In this document: positions 53,446 through 63,763 of the stretch, piece after piece
Layout: each line of letters begins with the position of its first letter
Position numbering within the stretch: the stretch's first letter is position 1
NCBI GenBank assembly: GCA_030407315.1
Contig: JALQPE010000857.1
Location: forward strand, 1-64,000
DNA from: Asparagopsis taxiformis
Taxonomy: Eukaryota > Rhodophyta > Florideophyceae > Bonnemaisoniales > Bonnemaisoniaceae
Direction: 5' to 3'
Length of the DNA stretch: 64,000 bases
Program-made: the position numbers and the translations under genes
The notes under the pieces: model-generated
Told to the model about the DNA's origin: nothing
The model's database searches: none
What the model saw: the letters and a program-made list of their open reading frames with translations, nothing else

Positions 53446-56067
53446 CTACTGTACTGTGGCGCGTTTTCTTCCGCGACCGCCACCTCTTGTGCTTCCGCTT
53501 CCGCGTCCTCGCCCGCGTCCACGTCCCGTCCCACTTGTCGCCGTCTTCTTCTTCTTCGGTCCGCGCTTGGCCACGCCAAATTCTTTTCGCACCTTCTCGT
53601 CGTCCTCCGAATCCGACATCGCCTCTTCCTCCTCCGCCGGGTCCTCGTCCACGACCGCAACATCGCCCCCATCCCCGCCCTTGCTGATCATGTCGTCCAC
53701 CTGCTTCACACCCACTCGCTTGCCCGTTACCGTGGACCGCTGGTGTGTCGCCGCGTTGTACGCCTTTGTAAATCCAGATTTCACCCCACTCGCAATGTTC
53801 TCCAGCGGCGATCGCCCCTTGGCGTACACACCCGCATCCAGAATTTCTATCCAGTCCGGATCTCGTTCCATGTAGTACGCATCCAATCGCTCAATCACTC
53901 CATCATACCCAGCCGCCCCCTCGCGAATCAGAGGCGTCGCTAGACAAGTCGTCAACGCTGGTATATAATCTAGCCGGAACGCCCGATTGCTTCCCGAACT
54001 CGTCTTCACCACTTTCACTTTCATTTCAAGCCCTTGAATAATCCGCTTCCACTTGTTGCCCTTCGAAATGTTGCCCAGGAATGACGGAAAGCCCAACTGC
54101 GCCGTCAACCCTCCCCCCATGATCGCTCCCGGCCGAATCGCAGACAGTATCGATCCAGTAGGCATTAGATCCCAACGTTGCTCCCTTCGAACCAACGTGT
54201 TGCACAGGTCCCCCTCACTAATGCTTTCCGCTGCATCAGCCAGTGCATCCAAAGACTCTGTTGCCGCTCTCGTAGAGACATAGTTCTCCATGATGAAAAG
54301 TGGCACCAGGTCCGAATCGGCAAAGTAGTTCTCCGTACGTGCCGCGAGTGAGTTGACCGATCCGTCTGCACCTGGCGAAAAGAATGACTTTGCCAGTTCA
54401 AACACACTGCGTTGAATCACCGTCTTTCCCTCCACCTCTAGCCGCGATTTCACCTGGCCATATGTCAGTCGCGCAGACGTGCATCGCCATGTCTGCAGCA
54501 TATTAATCATCTGTCTAATATCCCCATTACACCCTTCTGCCAACCTTTGAATTGTCTGCTCATCGACCTGATGGAAGCCCTCACGTCGCACAATTTCCAT
54601 CAGTCGTTTCGTCACCTGTGTAACTGTCGGCTTTCGGAATCGAAGTTTGAAGCAATTTGACGCCAGAGAGCGCATGTTACTCGACGAGTCATCATTCGCA
54701 ATACAAATAATCGGCACCTTTGACGTCTTGATCATTTTCAACAGTTCTTGACTACCGCCACGATCTCCACCGCTCATGCCGTCGACCTCATCCATGATCA
54801 AAACTTGACCCTCAGGGTAAGACCTTGGCTCAACAGCGACAGCCTTTCCAGACTTGCCGCTGCCTTGATTGAGTTCTGCCTTGGTCTTGATTTTCAAGTA
54901 TTTGGACATGGTGTTTGCAACCATAACCGTATCAGCCAAGAGCTGCACTCCTCCCTTGTTGCGAACATCGGAAGCATTAAACTCGTGCGGTTCAAATCCG
55001 AGCTCGCGACAAATTATATGCGCTGCAGTTGTTTTGCCAATACCAGGCTGACCTACAAGCAGCGCTGCTGCGTAGCCACGCTCGCCACGATCTTTCTGCT
55101 TCTTAGAATGCCCGCCACCATGCAGAAACGAGTCCTTCCATGATGAAAGCCACTCTCTCAGATCATTGAGCGCCTTATTATTTGCAACTAGCTCTGCAGA
55201 GTGAGTTGGTTTATACTTGTCAACCCAGAGACTTGCAGCAGCCGGACGAGCACTCGACGCCACAGCCTGAGAGGCACCTTTCTTGTCACCTGCCTTCTGC
55301 TGGACCACTTCCTCCTTCACCTTTTTCACATCTTCCATGGGCTCCGGTTCCGGCTCCGGCTCTGACTTCTCCTCGGCCTTGGCAGCAGTATTCGTAGAAT
55401 TAATCATGCGAAACAGCTCATCCTCATCAATCATCTTGGCGCCATTGGCCTTCAACTTGGACATCTTGGACTCGCCAGGCTCAATGCCCACAATACCATG
55501 GGTGACCTTTTTCGAAACACCACCGACAACACGAGCGCCATACTCTTTGCACAAATCGGCGCACTCCTCTCGGAGCAGCGAATCGAGGATGCCAGTGATG
55601 ACAAACACCTTTCCAGCGAGACAATTGCGTGCGCCGACTGGGAGCGGCTTATTTCCGCGATTGGGCGGATCGTCCGATCTGGGGACCCATTTTTTCTTCT
55701 TTGCAGGCGGCTCGGCTTCGTCTGGGGGCACGTCAGATCCGCCGAAACCGCCGGCAGGATCGCCGCGCTCTGACTGGGACGGCTTTTTGGCGGGCGGACG
55801 ACCGCGCTTCTTGGTGGCAGGTTTGGGCTGCTCGGCGGGTTTGGACGCCGGCGATGGCTTGGTGGCGCGCCGCTTGCGCACTGGCTGGAAGTCGTCTTCT
55901 TCTTCGTCGTCGTCTTCAGGGACTGGCACTACTGGAGCTTTTTTGCGGCGCGGGGAGCTTCGAGTCGGTTTGGACGGGGCGGAGGAAGAGGCTGCTGGAC
56001 GATTGGATAGGGATGTTTTGTTCTCGCTGTTCTTGGCTGGTTTTTTCAGGAATTTGCGGATGTCCAT
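53446..56067 (-). CDS. RFC1: Replication factor C large subunit
   Basis: ATG at 56067, 873 residues, intronless. The N-terminus MDIRKFLKK is the family start and resembles a PCNA-binding peptide. A basic linker is followed by the BRCT domain (about 149-222, LAGKVFVITGILDSLLREEC). The AAA+ domain has Walker A LVGQPGIGKTTAAH (near 336) and Walker B VLIMDEVDGMSGGDRGG (near 424), then the RFC1 C-terminal domain. The tail is an RGG-rich basic segment (GRGRGRGRGSGSTRGGGRG). It is the clamp loader subunit that places PCNA on primed DNA. 174 bp upstream of the RING gene, same strand. Confidence 0.97.
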   Translation of the reverse strand: MDIRKFLKKPAKNSENKTSLSNRPAASSSAPSKPTRSSPRRKKAPVVPVPEDDDEEEDDFQPVRKRRATKPSPASKPAEQPKPATKKRGRPPAKKPSQSERGDPAGGFGGSDVPPDEAEPPAKKKKWVPRSDDPPNRGNKPLPVGARNCLAGKVFVITGILDSLLREECADLCKEYGARVVGGVSKKVTHGIVGIEPGESKMSKLKANGAKMIDEDELFRMINSTNTAAKAEEKSEPEPEPEPMEDVKKVKEEVVQQKAGDKKGASQAVASSARPAAASLWVDKYKPTHSAELVANNKALNDLREWLSSWKDSFLHGGGHSKKQKDRGERGYAAALLVGQPGIGKTTAAHIICRELGFEPHEFNASDVRNKGGVQLLADTVMVANTMSKYLKIKTKAELNQGSGKSGKAVAVEPRSYPEGQVLIMDEVDGMSGGDRGGSQELLKMIKTSKVPIICIANDDSSSNMRSLASNCFKLRFRKPTVTQVTKRLMEIVRREGFHQVDEQTIQRLAEGCNGDIRQMINMLQTWRCTSARLTYGQVKSRLEVEGKTVIQRSVFELAKSFFSPGADGSVNSLAARTENYFADSDLVPLFIMENYVSTRAATESLDALADAAESISEGDLCNTLVRREQRWDLMPTGSILSAIRPGAIMGGGLTAQLGFPSFLGNISKGNKWKRIIQGLEMKVKVVKTSSGSNRAFRLDYIPALTTCLATPLIREGAAGYDGVIERLDAYYMERDPDWIEILDAGVYAKGRSPLENIASGVKSGFTKAYNAATHQRSTVTGKRVGVKQVDDMISKGGDGGDVAVVDEDPAEEEEAMSDSEDDEKVRKEFGVAKRGPKKKKTATSGTGRGRGRGRGSGSTRGGGRGRKRATVQ

Positions 56068-57174
56068 TGTGGGCGATGGCGGTCGACAGAGGACTGAGAT
56101 GGACGGGAATGAAGTGGGGGTGCGATGATGATGCGTTGTTTATTGAGAACTAAGTTGAGCTGAGTGGCGCGTGGATCATGGAGGTCGAACGGCGCTGGAT
56201 AGATGCGTGCACCAGTTGTGTACAGGTTCAGTTTAGTCGGTTTTTGGCGGGAATTGAGTGGGAAATTTTGAAAGATGTGTGAAATATTTTTCGTTTTTGT
56301 AAATTTGGATTGGCTGTTCTTTTGCGACACTTGGCAGGAACTGGGGAGGCAGCCGAACGACACGTGCGGGCCAGATGTGCGCATTTGTTGGATATCACTG
56401 TTTCGTCGCGATATGGACGGCGACATTTGACAGTTCCACATGTTAGCATGCAGGGAAAGTCGAGGATGTGCTGGAGGATGAGCGACGGTTATGTTTTAAT
56501 TGTGGTTGCAGTGCGCGAAGGCAGTGCAGCATGCGAAGAGGCGGATGCAAGTCGACGATAGACACGGCTTGGAAAGGCGGCGATGCGGGAATGGTGCGGG
56601 AATGTTGTTTCACAGATATGCAAAGTGTGGATGCGACGAATCAGTAACCGCCACCGGAGGCTACAAACGGCCTGTGACGGCGTCACGACGCGGTGGAATG
56701 GCTCGCAGCGTATAGGGCGTTACGAGCGGCCGTTACACAATATCTCCGATATGATTGGATAAAATATCATTCATGACAAGTGATCGGATGCGTCGTGCAG
56801 GCTTTCAACGAATAGTAATCCTATCTCGCGAAACTGATCCGTTATGCGCTTGTACGACGGTTTACTCGGGCCCATTCGGGGCGATGATTTTTGACACGCA
56901 TCACAACGATCCCACGCCCAACTTTCATCCATCTCAACGGCTCCTTCTACCCGCCCTTGACAAATATGACCACAAACCTATCAACAACAATAATACACCC
57001 ACCAGCTGACTGATCCCCTGAACGCCCGTCCGTCGTCCCCGCCCTCCGTCCCCCGTTCGCAGCCAGACCGCCCCGCCCCGCCCCGCCCCGTCCCACCTCG
57101 CCCCGCAATCCAATCCGACATCCCCATCAACAACGCATCGTCCACATCCGTTTCCCCCAGCTTCCACCGCAAGC
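56068..57174. promoter_or_regulatory. Divergent intergenic region, RFC1 and tetraspanin-like gene
   Basis: 1107 bases without a supported gene. Contains a run of GC boxes (CCCCGCCCCGCCCCGCCCCG at about 57068-57090) on the tetraspanin side. Confidence 0.5.
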
Positions 57175-58233
57175 ATGCCCTCCAAAAAGACCAAAGACAG
57201 GCGCTCAGAGCCGACGCATGAACGAAGCTCTTCGCATACAACCTCCAAAACTCGCACCAAGACCTCCCGACACCATTCGCGTGCCGACAGACCGCACTCG
57301 TCGCGACACGAGCACTCGCGATCCGGCCGTGAGACCCGCCCCTCTACCAAGCCCCCGACGACCACCGTGGACGGCACCTCCCGCCATGACGAAGAGACAG
57401 GTTTTCGTCACAAGGGCCCCTCATCTTCCCTCGCGCCCGGTGGCGTTGCCGAGCCCATTTTTCTCATTTTGATCATCATTCTCATCCTGTCCACCATCAT
57501 CCTGTTCGCTATCGGCATCTGGCTGCTCGCGTCCCACAACGGCTGGCCGGTCGGACTTGACAACACCGGCTCTATCGGCTGGACCCGTACGATCTCGTAT
57601 GGGACCGCTTGTATCGTGGTTGCTATTCTGCTCATCCCCATCATTATCTTTTCTATTTTCGGTGCCGGCGCTAAGCGCGGCGCTCCGGCGCGTGTCACCC
57701 GTCTCGTTGCTGTTTTTCTGGCTGCTGTTGCCTTCATCTGTCTGATACTCATGGCGATCACAGGTATCATGTTTGCTGCCAACGGACCGCAGTTTATTGA
57801 AGATATCATAGATGACGCATGGGTTAATACTGTAACTGGAGATGACACATTTCCGGATGCCTGTGTGATACAAGACAGGTTCAACTGCCGTGGCTGGGAG
57901 CCAAATTCGTGTATAAACTGTCGGCCGACGATCGGCGGCACCTTTACAAACTGCACAGATACACAACGGGAGGTGTGTCCGCGCTGTTTCAGCGACGCCG
58001 CGACGACGCGGAGCGTTGTGGACCTGCCGTCGGGTCTGCACCAAACAGAGGAGGTCGTCGATGGAGGCGTGTCAGTACGCCAGCAGACGGGGGTGAGAGG
58101 ATGCAAAGAGTTTGTCGAGAGAAGATATCGCGAGTTTTTTATTCCGATGACCATTTATGTGATCTTCCTGGCACTGATTACGTTGCTGCTGGCATGGAAG
58201 ACATGCATTGATTCACGAGGCTATGCGCACTAG
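57175..58233 (+). CDS. Tetraspanin-like four-TM protein
   Basis: ATG at 57175, 352 residues, one exon. The first 90 residues are hydrophilic, Ser/Arg/His-rich and probably cytosolic. Four hydrophobic segments follow: near 93-120 (FLILIIILILSTIILFAIGI), 139-162, 173-198 and 322-345. The large loop between the third and fourth has several Cys (NCRGWEPNSCINC, CPRCFSD, GCKEFVERRYREF). The layout and the Cys-rich loop with a C-K/R-x-F before TM4 fit tetraspanins, though CCG is replaced by CRG. It would organise membrane protein complexes. Confidence 0.75.
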   Translation: MPSKKTKDRRSEPTHERSSSHTTSKTRTKTSRHHSRADRPHSSRHEHSRSGRETRPSTKPPTTTVDGTSRHDEETGFRHKGPSSSLAPGGVAEPIFLILIIILILSTIILFAIGIWLLASHNGWPVGLDNTGSIGWTRTISYGTACIVVAILLIPIIIFSIFGAGAKRGAPARVTRLVAVFLAAVAFICLILMAITGIMFAANGPQFIEDIIDDAWVNTVTGDDTFPDACVIQDRFNCRGWEPNSCINCRPTIGGTFTNCTDTQREVCPRCFSDAATTRSVVDLPSGLHQTEEVVDGGVSVRQQTGVRGCKEFVERRYREFFIPMTIYVIFLALITLLLAWKTCIDSRGYAH

Positions 58234-58776
58234 ATGGATTAGTTTTGATTGTGAAGTGACCAGATTGCCTTTTCTCGCCAATCTGTATACCTGTCTGTAA
58301 TGGGCTCGTTGGACATGATTTATACGTTTGGATTTGCGCCCGGTTAGATCGACAGTAGGAGACATGCCTCGTTCCGTGCTTGCATCAAACTCTTGTCGAT
58401 TCATTGCATGTGGGTTTTTGGGCGATTAGTGTTGTGACTATTCCTTGCCTTTGTTCAAGGTCTCGTTGTGAATATAAAACTCATAGATAGACGTTGTATG
58501 ACAGTCGTCCCATGGGTGGTTCCCGTCTACCCGACGGTATCTTGATACTCGAGATAGATACCGTCGTGATGAGCCAAAATAAACATATTTTGTTACGTAA
58601 ACAACGCCAATCAAGTACGAACACGTGTCTCTATCCCACTGCCACGCGTATTTTCTCAACTCGAGTTGTGTTGTCTACCCAACCGCTTCCTGCTCTGCCT
58701 GTCATCGCGTGCACCTCAAATCTCGGGCGCGTTCCCTCGGGCATGTCGACCTGGCTCCCATCGCTCTCGTTTCAAA
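58234..58776 (+). other. Intergenic region with a hairpin
   Basis: No gene supported. An 11-bp inverted repeat CGACGGTATCT lies at 58532-58542 and 58556-58566. The following gene's frame is open back to 58666 without ATG. Confidence 0.5.
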
Positions 58777-60396
58777 ATGGCCCTGCGCTCATATTCCAAA
58801 ATGGCTCTTCGAGCATCTGTACTGCTGGTCGGCGGCTCGACAGCTTCTCTTTACACTGCCGAGCAAACAGGCTCCGATTCTGGTCTCGTGCGATCGTTTC
58901 GATTCTGGAAGGGCGCTGTCCCAATTTACGCGCACTACAAGTATGTCGAATGGAGCATGAGAAACGAAAAGGACGCATCCACGCTCAGCAATGCTTACCA
59001 ACCATTGCATGAAAAGTACTCACCAACCGTCGAGTCGCTCACCCTGCAACTCAAAGGCTTCTACTTCAAGCTTGCGCAGATCGTGAGCACGCGGGATGAC
59101 TTTCTGGCCGATGAATATCTCGCGTGGACGAAGAAACTGCAAGACAAGTCCGCCTCGCTCATGCCGTCCGAACAGGTGCGAGACATTGTGCAAAGTAATC
59201 TACACACGCCAATGGAGGATCTGTTCTCCGAATGGGACGACGAGCCCATCGGATCTGCGAGTATTGCGCAGGTGCATCGTGCTCGCCTGTTGGAAACTGG
59301 GCAGCAAGTCGCTGTGAAAGTGCAGTTTCCTGGCATTGAAAACAAGTTTCGAAACGATATTGACACTGTTGAAATGTTCTGTAAATATCTCATGCCACAA
59401 AACACTGCCTACTTTGCCGAGATTAAGCGCCAATTCGCGACCGAATTTGACTTTCGCGGCGAGGCTGAAAACCTGCGTCTCGTACACGACAACTTGCACA
59501 GAGCTGGATGGGACAAACTCGTCGAGGTACCCGAGCCCATTCACTCGACGAAGCACGTACTCGTGATGACGTATCTGCCGGGGCCCAAGTTTGTAGACGG
59601 GGTACGCGAGCAGTTTCGACGTGTGGCGGAGACGCACGGCAAGGATCTGGAAACGATGGAACGCGAGCAGAAGCAACTCGTGCGCAACGGGCAGGTGGAA
59701 AAGAAAGATGTGCGAGAGAAAGCAGCGGAATCACGACGATTAGAACGGCTGCTTGTGACGCGGAACTACGCTTTCAACGCGCTGATATTTCTCGCCAATT
59801 GGACCATTCGGCCGTTGATTCGCAGCGAAAAGTGGCAGTACGTCAAGTCGGAAGCGCCGTTGAATCTCGGCGCTATTCTAAACACATTGCTGCTCGTGCA
59901 CGCGCACGAGATCTTCGTCGACGGCGCTTTCAACGGCGACCCGCATCCGGGAAACATTCTGCTGATGCCGGACGGACGACTTGGGCTCGTCGATTACGGA
60001 CAGGTGAAACGACTGGGCGTCGAGGAGCGAATTGTGTACGCCAAATTGATCGTTGCATTGAGTCGGGACGATCGGGCGGAGGTGGTGCGCATTATGAAGG
60101 ACGAAATTGGGTTTAGAACAAAGTACATGAAGGATGATATTATTTTCCGAACGGCGGCGTTCTTCAACTGCCGTGATTCGGAGGATATTCTGCAGGGCAT
60201 GAATGTCAGCCAGTTTATGGAATGGCTGGAGGAACAGGACCCGGTGACGCACATCAATGACGAGTATGTTATGGTGGGACGCGTATCAATTTTGATGAGA
60301 GGGATGGCAAACGCGTTTGGAATGAAACTGAGCGTTTCGCAATACTGGCAAGAGGAGGCTAGTAACTTTTTAAAGTCACAAGGAATAAACTACTGA
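58777..60396 (+). CDS. ABC1/UbiB (ADCK) family atypical kinase
   Basis: ATG at 58777, 539 residues, one exon; a second ATG nine codons later. The first 30 residues (MALRSYSKMALRASVLLVGG) look like an organelle signal or anchor. Family motifs: FYFKLAQIVSTR (KxGQ-like, with Ala for Gly), GSASIAQVHRARL (Ala-rich loop), VAVKVQFPGIE (Lys near 181), EFDFRGEAENL, FNGDPHPGNILL (near 388) and LVDYGQVKRL (DFG replaced by DYG). Family members in mitochondria and plastids support coenzyme Q and prenyl-lipid metabolism. Which organelle is not clear. Confidence 0.9.
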   Translation: MALRSYSKMALRASVLLVGGSTASLYTAEQTGSDSGLVRSFRFWKGAVPIYAHYKYVEWSMRNEKDASTLSNAYQPLHEKYSPTVESLTLQLKGFYFKLAQIVSTRDDFLADEYLAWTKKLQDKSASLMPSEQVRDIVQSNLHTPMEDLFSEWDDEPIGSASIAQVHRARLLETGQQVAVKVQFPGIENKFRNDIDTVEMFCKYLMPQNTAYFAEIKRQFATEFDFRGEAENLRLVHDNLHRAGWDKLVEVPEPIHSTKHVLVMTYLPGPKFVDGVREQFRRVAETHGKDLETMEREQKQLVRNGQVEKKDVREKAAESRRLERLLVTRNYAFNALIFLANWTIRPLIRSEKWQYVKSEAPLNLGAILNTLLLVHAHEIFVDGAFNGDPHPGNILLMPDGRLGLVDYGQVKRLGVEERIVYAKLIVALSRDDRAEVVRIMKDEIGFRTKYMKDDIIFRTAAFFNCRDSEDILQGMNVSQFMEWLEEQDPVTHINDEYVMVGRVSILMRGMANAFGMKLSVSQYWQEEASNFLKSQGINY

Positions 60397-60592
60397 GTAT
60401 TCTGTTGAGATTTTATTCGCACCAATCACACGGCAGCATCGACTCACTGTAATGAACATTCGGACTGGAGCGCATTGCTCGCGTCACGGCACATGTTGCG
60501 TGTTGAGATTTTCAATCTTGTCCAAGTAGCGGCATTTGCAAACCAGTTGTTGCCATCCGCAGTCATCCGCCCCGAATCCACTCATCGCAGCC

Positions 60593-61137
60593 ATGTTTGC
60601 ATCGATCGTCACGCGTTTCGCGCCGTCCGTCGCGCGCAGTGGCGCGCGTAATCTCTCCGAGAAGGCGGCGGAGAAGCCAGCCGCGGCCGCCGCGTCGGGT
60701 AGTAAAATAATGGAGTTTATGTAAGTCGCACACGAGACGCGCCGCGTCTAACGGGCATCATTTCCTGCGTGATGATACTCACCATCCGTTGTTTCCCACG
60801 CAGTAACTCGCCGACAGGCCCGAAGACTACCCATTTCTGGGGCCCGGTCACCAACTGGGGGATTAGTCTCGCCGCCATGAAGGACATGACAAAGCCCAAG
60901 GAGAAAGTGTCCCCCAATATGACCATTGCGCTCTGCATCTATTCGTTGCTCTTCATGCGATTTGCGATCAAGGTGCAGCCGCAAAATCTGCTGCTGTTCG
61001 CTTGTCATGCCACGAATGAAACGGCGCAGCTGTATCAACTTCAGAGAGTTTATGGAGGTGTCGACTTGTTCTACAAGCCGCCGGACAATGCAAACGGGCT
61101 GGCTGTGGCAATTGAAAGTAAACCGTCTTCGAGCTGA
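60593..61137 (+). CDS. MPC1: Mitochondrial pyruvate carrier subunit 1
   Basis: Exons 60593-60720 and 60804-61137 give 153 residues. A presequence-like start ([20 protein letters not shown]) precedes the conserved core: [40 protein letters not shown] and [21 protein letters not shown]1 forms a heterodimer with MPC2 in the inner membrane to import pyruvate. The presequence is longer than in animal MPC1. The 83-nt intron has GTAAGT and a GTCTAACGG branch site. Convergent with the PRP4 gene, 120 bp between stops. Confidence 0.95.
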
Positions 61138-61257
61138 TACGATGTGATGCAATGCGCCTTGCGTTGCGCACATGTGTTGTTCGCTCGTTCGCTCGCTCGC
61201 TGTGCCAATTTTTGTATTTGTTGAACGCTAGTACATAGTTGTGTGGATCGAGTATAT

Positions 61258-62613
61258 TTAGCGTCTCGATGTGAAGAAAGGAGCTTTCAATGCTTCATTT
61301 GGAGTCAATCTCTTGGCGGCGTCGAGTGTGAGCATGCCGTCCAGTAATTCTACAAATAACAATGCGTCGCTCTTCTCTTCTTCCGCTCCAGTGGCACCCA
61401 TGATCTTGGCCTTGATAACGTCCACCTTTGGCTTTTGCGCGACAGTGATCTCCTTGACGATCGGTCGCGACGTGAAGGGGTCGATTTCTTTGGAAATAAA
61501 TTGGCCATCAGCATTGTAGTACTGATCACGAAATGCGGCTCGTCGGAGCAATCGCATGGGAATAGAGCCGCGAGCTTCCAAGAACAAGCGCAACATATCA
61601 TTATTATTTCGTCCAGCAAACAAGATGTGACCTGTATAAAGCTCGGCCAACACACAGCCAAGCGACCACATATCTATAGCGCACCCAAACGGAATACCCA
61701 GCAGCACTTCCGGAGCTCTGTAGAAGCGCGAAACCAAATACGGGGACACCTCATTCGCATGCTGCTCCTCATCAAGCGCGGATCCAAAATCACACAGCTT
61801 AACCACGGCACGATCGTCGGACACGAGCGCATTATCCGGCTTGACATCGGCATGAATGACACGCAGACGCGCCAACAATTGCAGCGCGGCGAGCAATTGG
61901 GCGGCGTACAAACGCACAGCCGAGAGTCGAATGCCCTTTCCGGCGCCGAAATTCTTGACGACGTCTCGCAAATTCATCGACAGACTTTCAAACACAATAG
62001 CGACATGTCCTCGATGCACGAAATGGTCGTGCATTCGAACGCAATGCATGGTATCATCGGGGTCTGCGCGCTGGATATTGCGCAGAGTCGCGACCTCTTT
62101 GAGCGCTGCGCGACGCATGAGATCGTTGGCGCGCACGAGTTTGATCGCAAATAGACGGCCGGTCGCCGGGACGACGGCGCTGTACACGCTGGAGAAGACG
62201 CCCATGCCGAGGGCTGCGCGCACGACATATTCGCGGTCGGCGGATTGCAGCCGGTCGGCGGTGCGTAGCTGCGCGTAGCCGTCGTCGGCGGGGCCGTCCG
62301 CGGCGTCGGTGGCGAGCGCGGGGACGGTTGGGGACGGGACGGGCGCGGACGAGAATATGTCGAATGGGCGTTTTGGCGCGCGTTTGGTCGCGATCGAGGG
62401 CGGTGGTGGCGGTAGTGGTGGTGGTGATGGTGGTGGTTTGGACGGTGAGGTATCGCGTTGAGGTCGTGAGAGAATTCGCGCGCGGCGACTGGCTAGTCGG
62501 GCTTCTTTGGCCTCGCGTTGACGATCGTGCTGGGCGAACGGGTCGTCGGCGTCGTCATCGGATATTGTAGAGGACGGCGGTGCTGACAATTTGGCATGCT
62601 TGCGTTTGTGCAT
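61258..62613 (-). CDS. PRPF4B: PRP4-type CMGC protein kinase
   Basis: ATG at 62613, 451 residues, intronless. The N-terminus is charged and Pro-rich (KPPPSPPPLPPPPPSIATK). The kinase domain includes LFAIKLVRAND (Lys near 158), the PRP4-specific HADVKPDNALVSDDRAVVKL, CDFGSALDEE, and PYLVSRFYRAPEVLLGIPFG in place of the usual activation loop. CAIDMWSLGCVLAELYTG and HILFAGRNNNDMLRLFLE follow. PRP4 kinase phosphorylates tri-snRNP proteins for spliceosome activation. The N-terminal arm is much shorter than in vertebrates and closer to fungal length. Confidence 0.92.
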   Translation of the reverse strand: MHKRKHAKLSAPPSSTISDDDADDPFAQHDRQREAKEARLASRRARILSRPQRDTSPSKPPPSPPPLPPPPPSIATKRAPKRPFDIFSSAPVPSPTVPALATDAADGPADDGYAQLRTADRLQSADREYVVRAALGMGVFSSVYSAVVPATGRLFAIKLVRANDLMRRAALKEVATLRNIQRADPDDTMHCVRMHDHFVHRGHVAIVFESLSMNLRDVVKNFGAGKGIRLSAVRLYAAQLLAALQLLARLRVIHADVKPDNALVSDDRAVVKLCDFGSALDEEQHANEVSPYLVSRFYRAPEVLLGIPFGCAIDMWSLGCVLAELYTGHILFAGRNNNDMLRLFLEARGSIPMRLLRRAAFRDQYYNADGQFISKEIDPFTSRPIVKEITVAQKPKVDVIKAKIMGATGAEEEKSDALLFVELLDGMLTLDAAKRLTPNEALKAPFFTSRR

Positions 62614-62962
62614 GACGGACGGGGGGAGTTGGACGTGGCAAAATGGAGAAGAGCTATGCCTGACGTGATGAGGCAGCGAGTTGGATAGAAAGTTTCATTG
62701 CTGGACAGCGTGTCATTATGGATGGCAGCAATGCATTTCGTCGTTATTCTCCAACGATGAAGCCGCTGGAAATAACGACAATATACATTTCACCTCCAAC
62801 AACTGTAAGGCCTGTTGCTTACACGAAACTTGTGGATTGATAACTCACCCGTTTGTCGTTCACTGGACGCGACCATGCGGGGTGCATCAAACTCTTCAAG
62901 AACATTGTCGAGACAACGCGCACACGCACACCGACCCATCGCACCGCTGTCTATCGTGAACC
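62614..62962. promoter_or_regulatory. Divergent promoter region of PRP4 and Snf7 genes
   Basis: 349 bases between divergent start codons, with no supported gene. Confidence 0.5.
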
Positions 62963-63763
62963 ATGGGTCTGTTCTCAAGGAAGAAGAAGGAAAAGGCGTC
63001 TGCCCCGCCGCCAGCTCCACGCGTCGCCGCTGCGCCCGCACCACCGCAAGCGGCGCCGAGTGCGCCGCCCGCCGTGCCTGTCGCGCACGTCGCCGCCAAT
63101 GCGCCCACCCCGCGCGAGCTCGCCGCAAAGGCCGCCGCAGATGCCGAGGAGCGTCGTGAGCGCAAGATCCTCGCCGACATCACCGCCAAGCGCAAGGACA
63201 TTGAGCAGTTGCAGCGCGCGCTCAACGGCTTTGAGGAGGAGCGTCGTCGCGAAGCTGCCCTCGCCAAAAAGGCCAATCAGGACGGGAAGAAAACCGAAGC
63301 CAAGGCGCATTTGCGCAACGTTACCAGGCTCAAGAATCGGATGGCACAGTATGAACAGCAGGTCATTACCAATCAGACGCAGCTCGACGCCCTGGAGGAC
63401 GCCGCCTTCCAGAGACAGGGCATACAGAAGATTTCAGACTTTACCGACAATATTGAAAGTATGAAGCAGGATCCGGAGCAGATTGATGACACCCTCGCAA
63501 AGATGAGAGAGGCTATGGCGGGTGTTAACGAAGGAAATCTCGCCTTCCAGGCTGATGCTAATATGAATCAAAGCGCTTATGAAACGGATGATCTCGAAGC
63601 CGAATTGGCCGCTCTTGACGAAGAATTTGGCACTACAGAAGCGGAACCAACCGCCGCTATTCCATCTGTACCAGGCACGTTGCCGACAATGCCGGACACT
63701 AGCGCTGCAATGTCCAAGGAGGACGAAGAAATCCGACAATTGGAAGCAGGAATCATGCTCTAG
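62963..63763 (+). CDS. ESCRT-III Snf7/CHMP4-family protein
   Basis: ATG at 62963, 266 residues, no intron. MGLFSRKKKEK may anchor to membrane. An Ala/Pro-rich insert of about 50 residues follows (residues 12-60), unusual for the family. Then come basic helices (KILADITAKRKDIEQLQRAL, KNRMAQYEQQVITNQTQLDA), an acidic C-terminal half (ETDDLEAELAALDEEFG), a Pro-rich VPGTLPTMPD and a terminal helix KEDEEIRQLEAGIML that could serve as a Vps4-binding motif. Snf7 polymers cut membrane necks in endosome sorting and cell division. Divergent, so CHMP5- or CHMP7-type is not excluded. Confidence 0.72.
   Translation: MGLFSRKKKEKASAPPPAPRVAAAPAPPQAAPSAPPAVPVAHVAANAPTPRELAAKAAADAEERRERKILADITAKRKDIEQLQRALNGFEEERRREAALAKKANQDGKKTEAKAHLRNVTRLKNRMAQYEQQVITNQTQLDALEDAAFQRQGIQKISDFTDNIESMKQDPEQIDDTLAKMREAMAGVNEGNLAFQADANMNQSAYETDDLEAELAALDEEFGTTEAEPTAAIPSVPGTLPTMPDTSAAMSKEDEEIRQLEAGIML

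Noticed and set aside
55283..56128. 281-codon plus-strand ORF opposite RFC1
   Set aside because: Shadow of the RFC1 frame; no ATG-supported start and only low-complexity Ser/Gly content.
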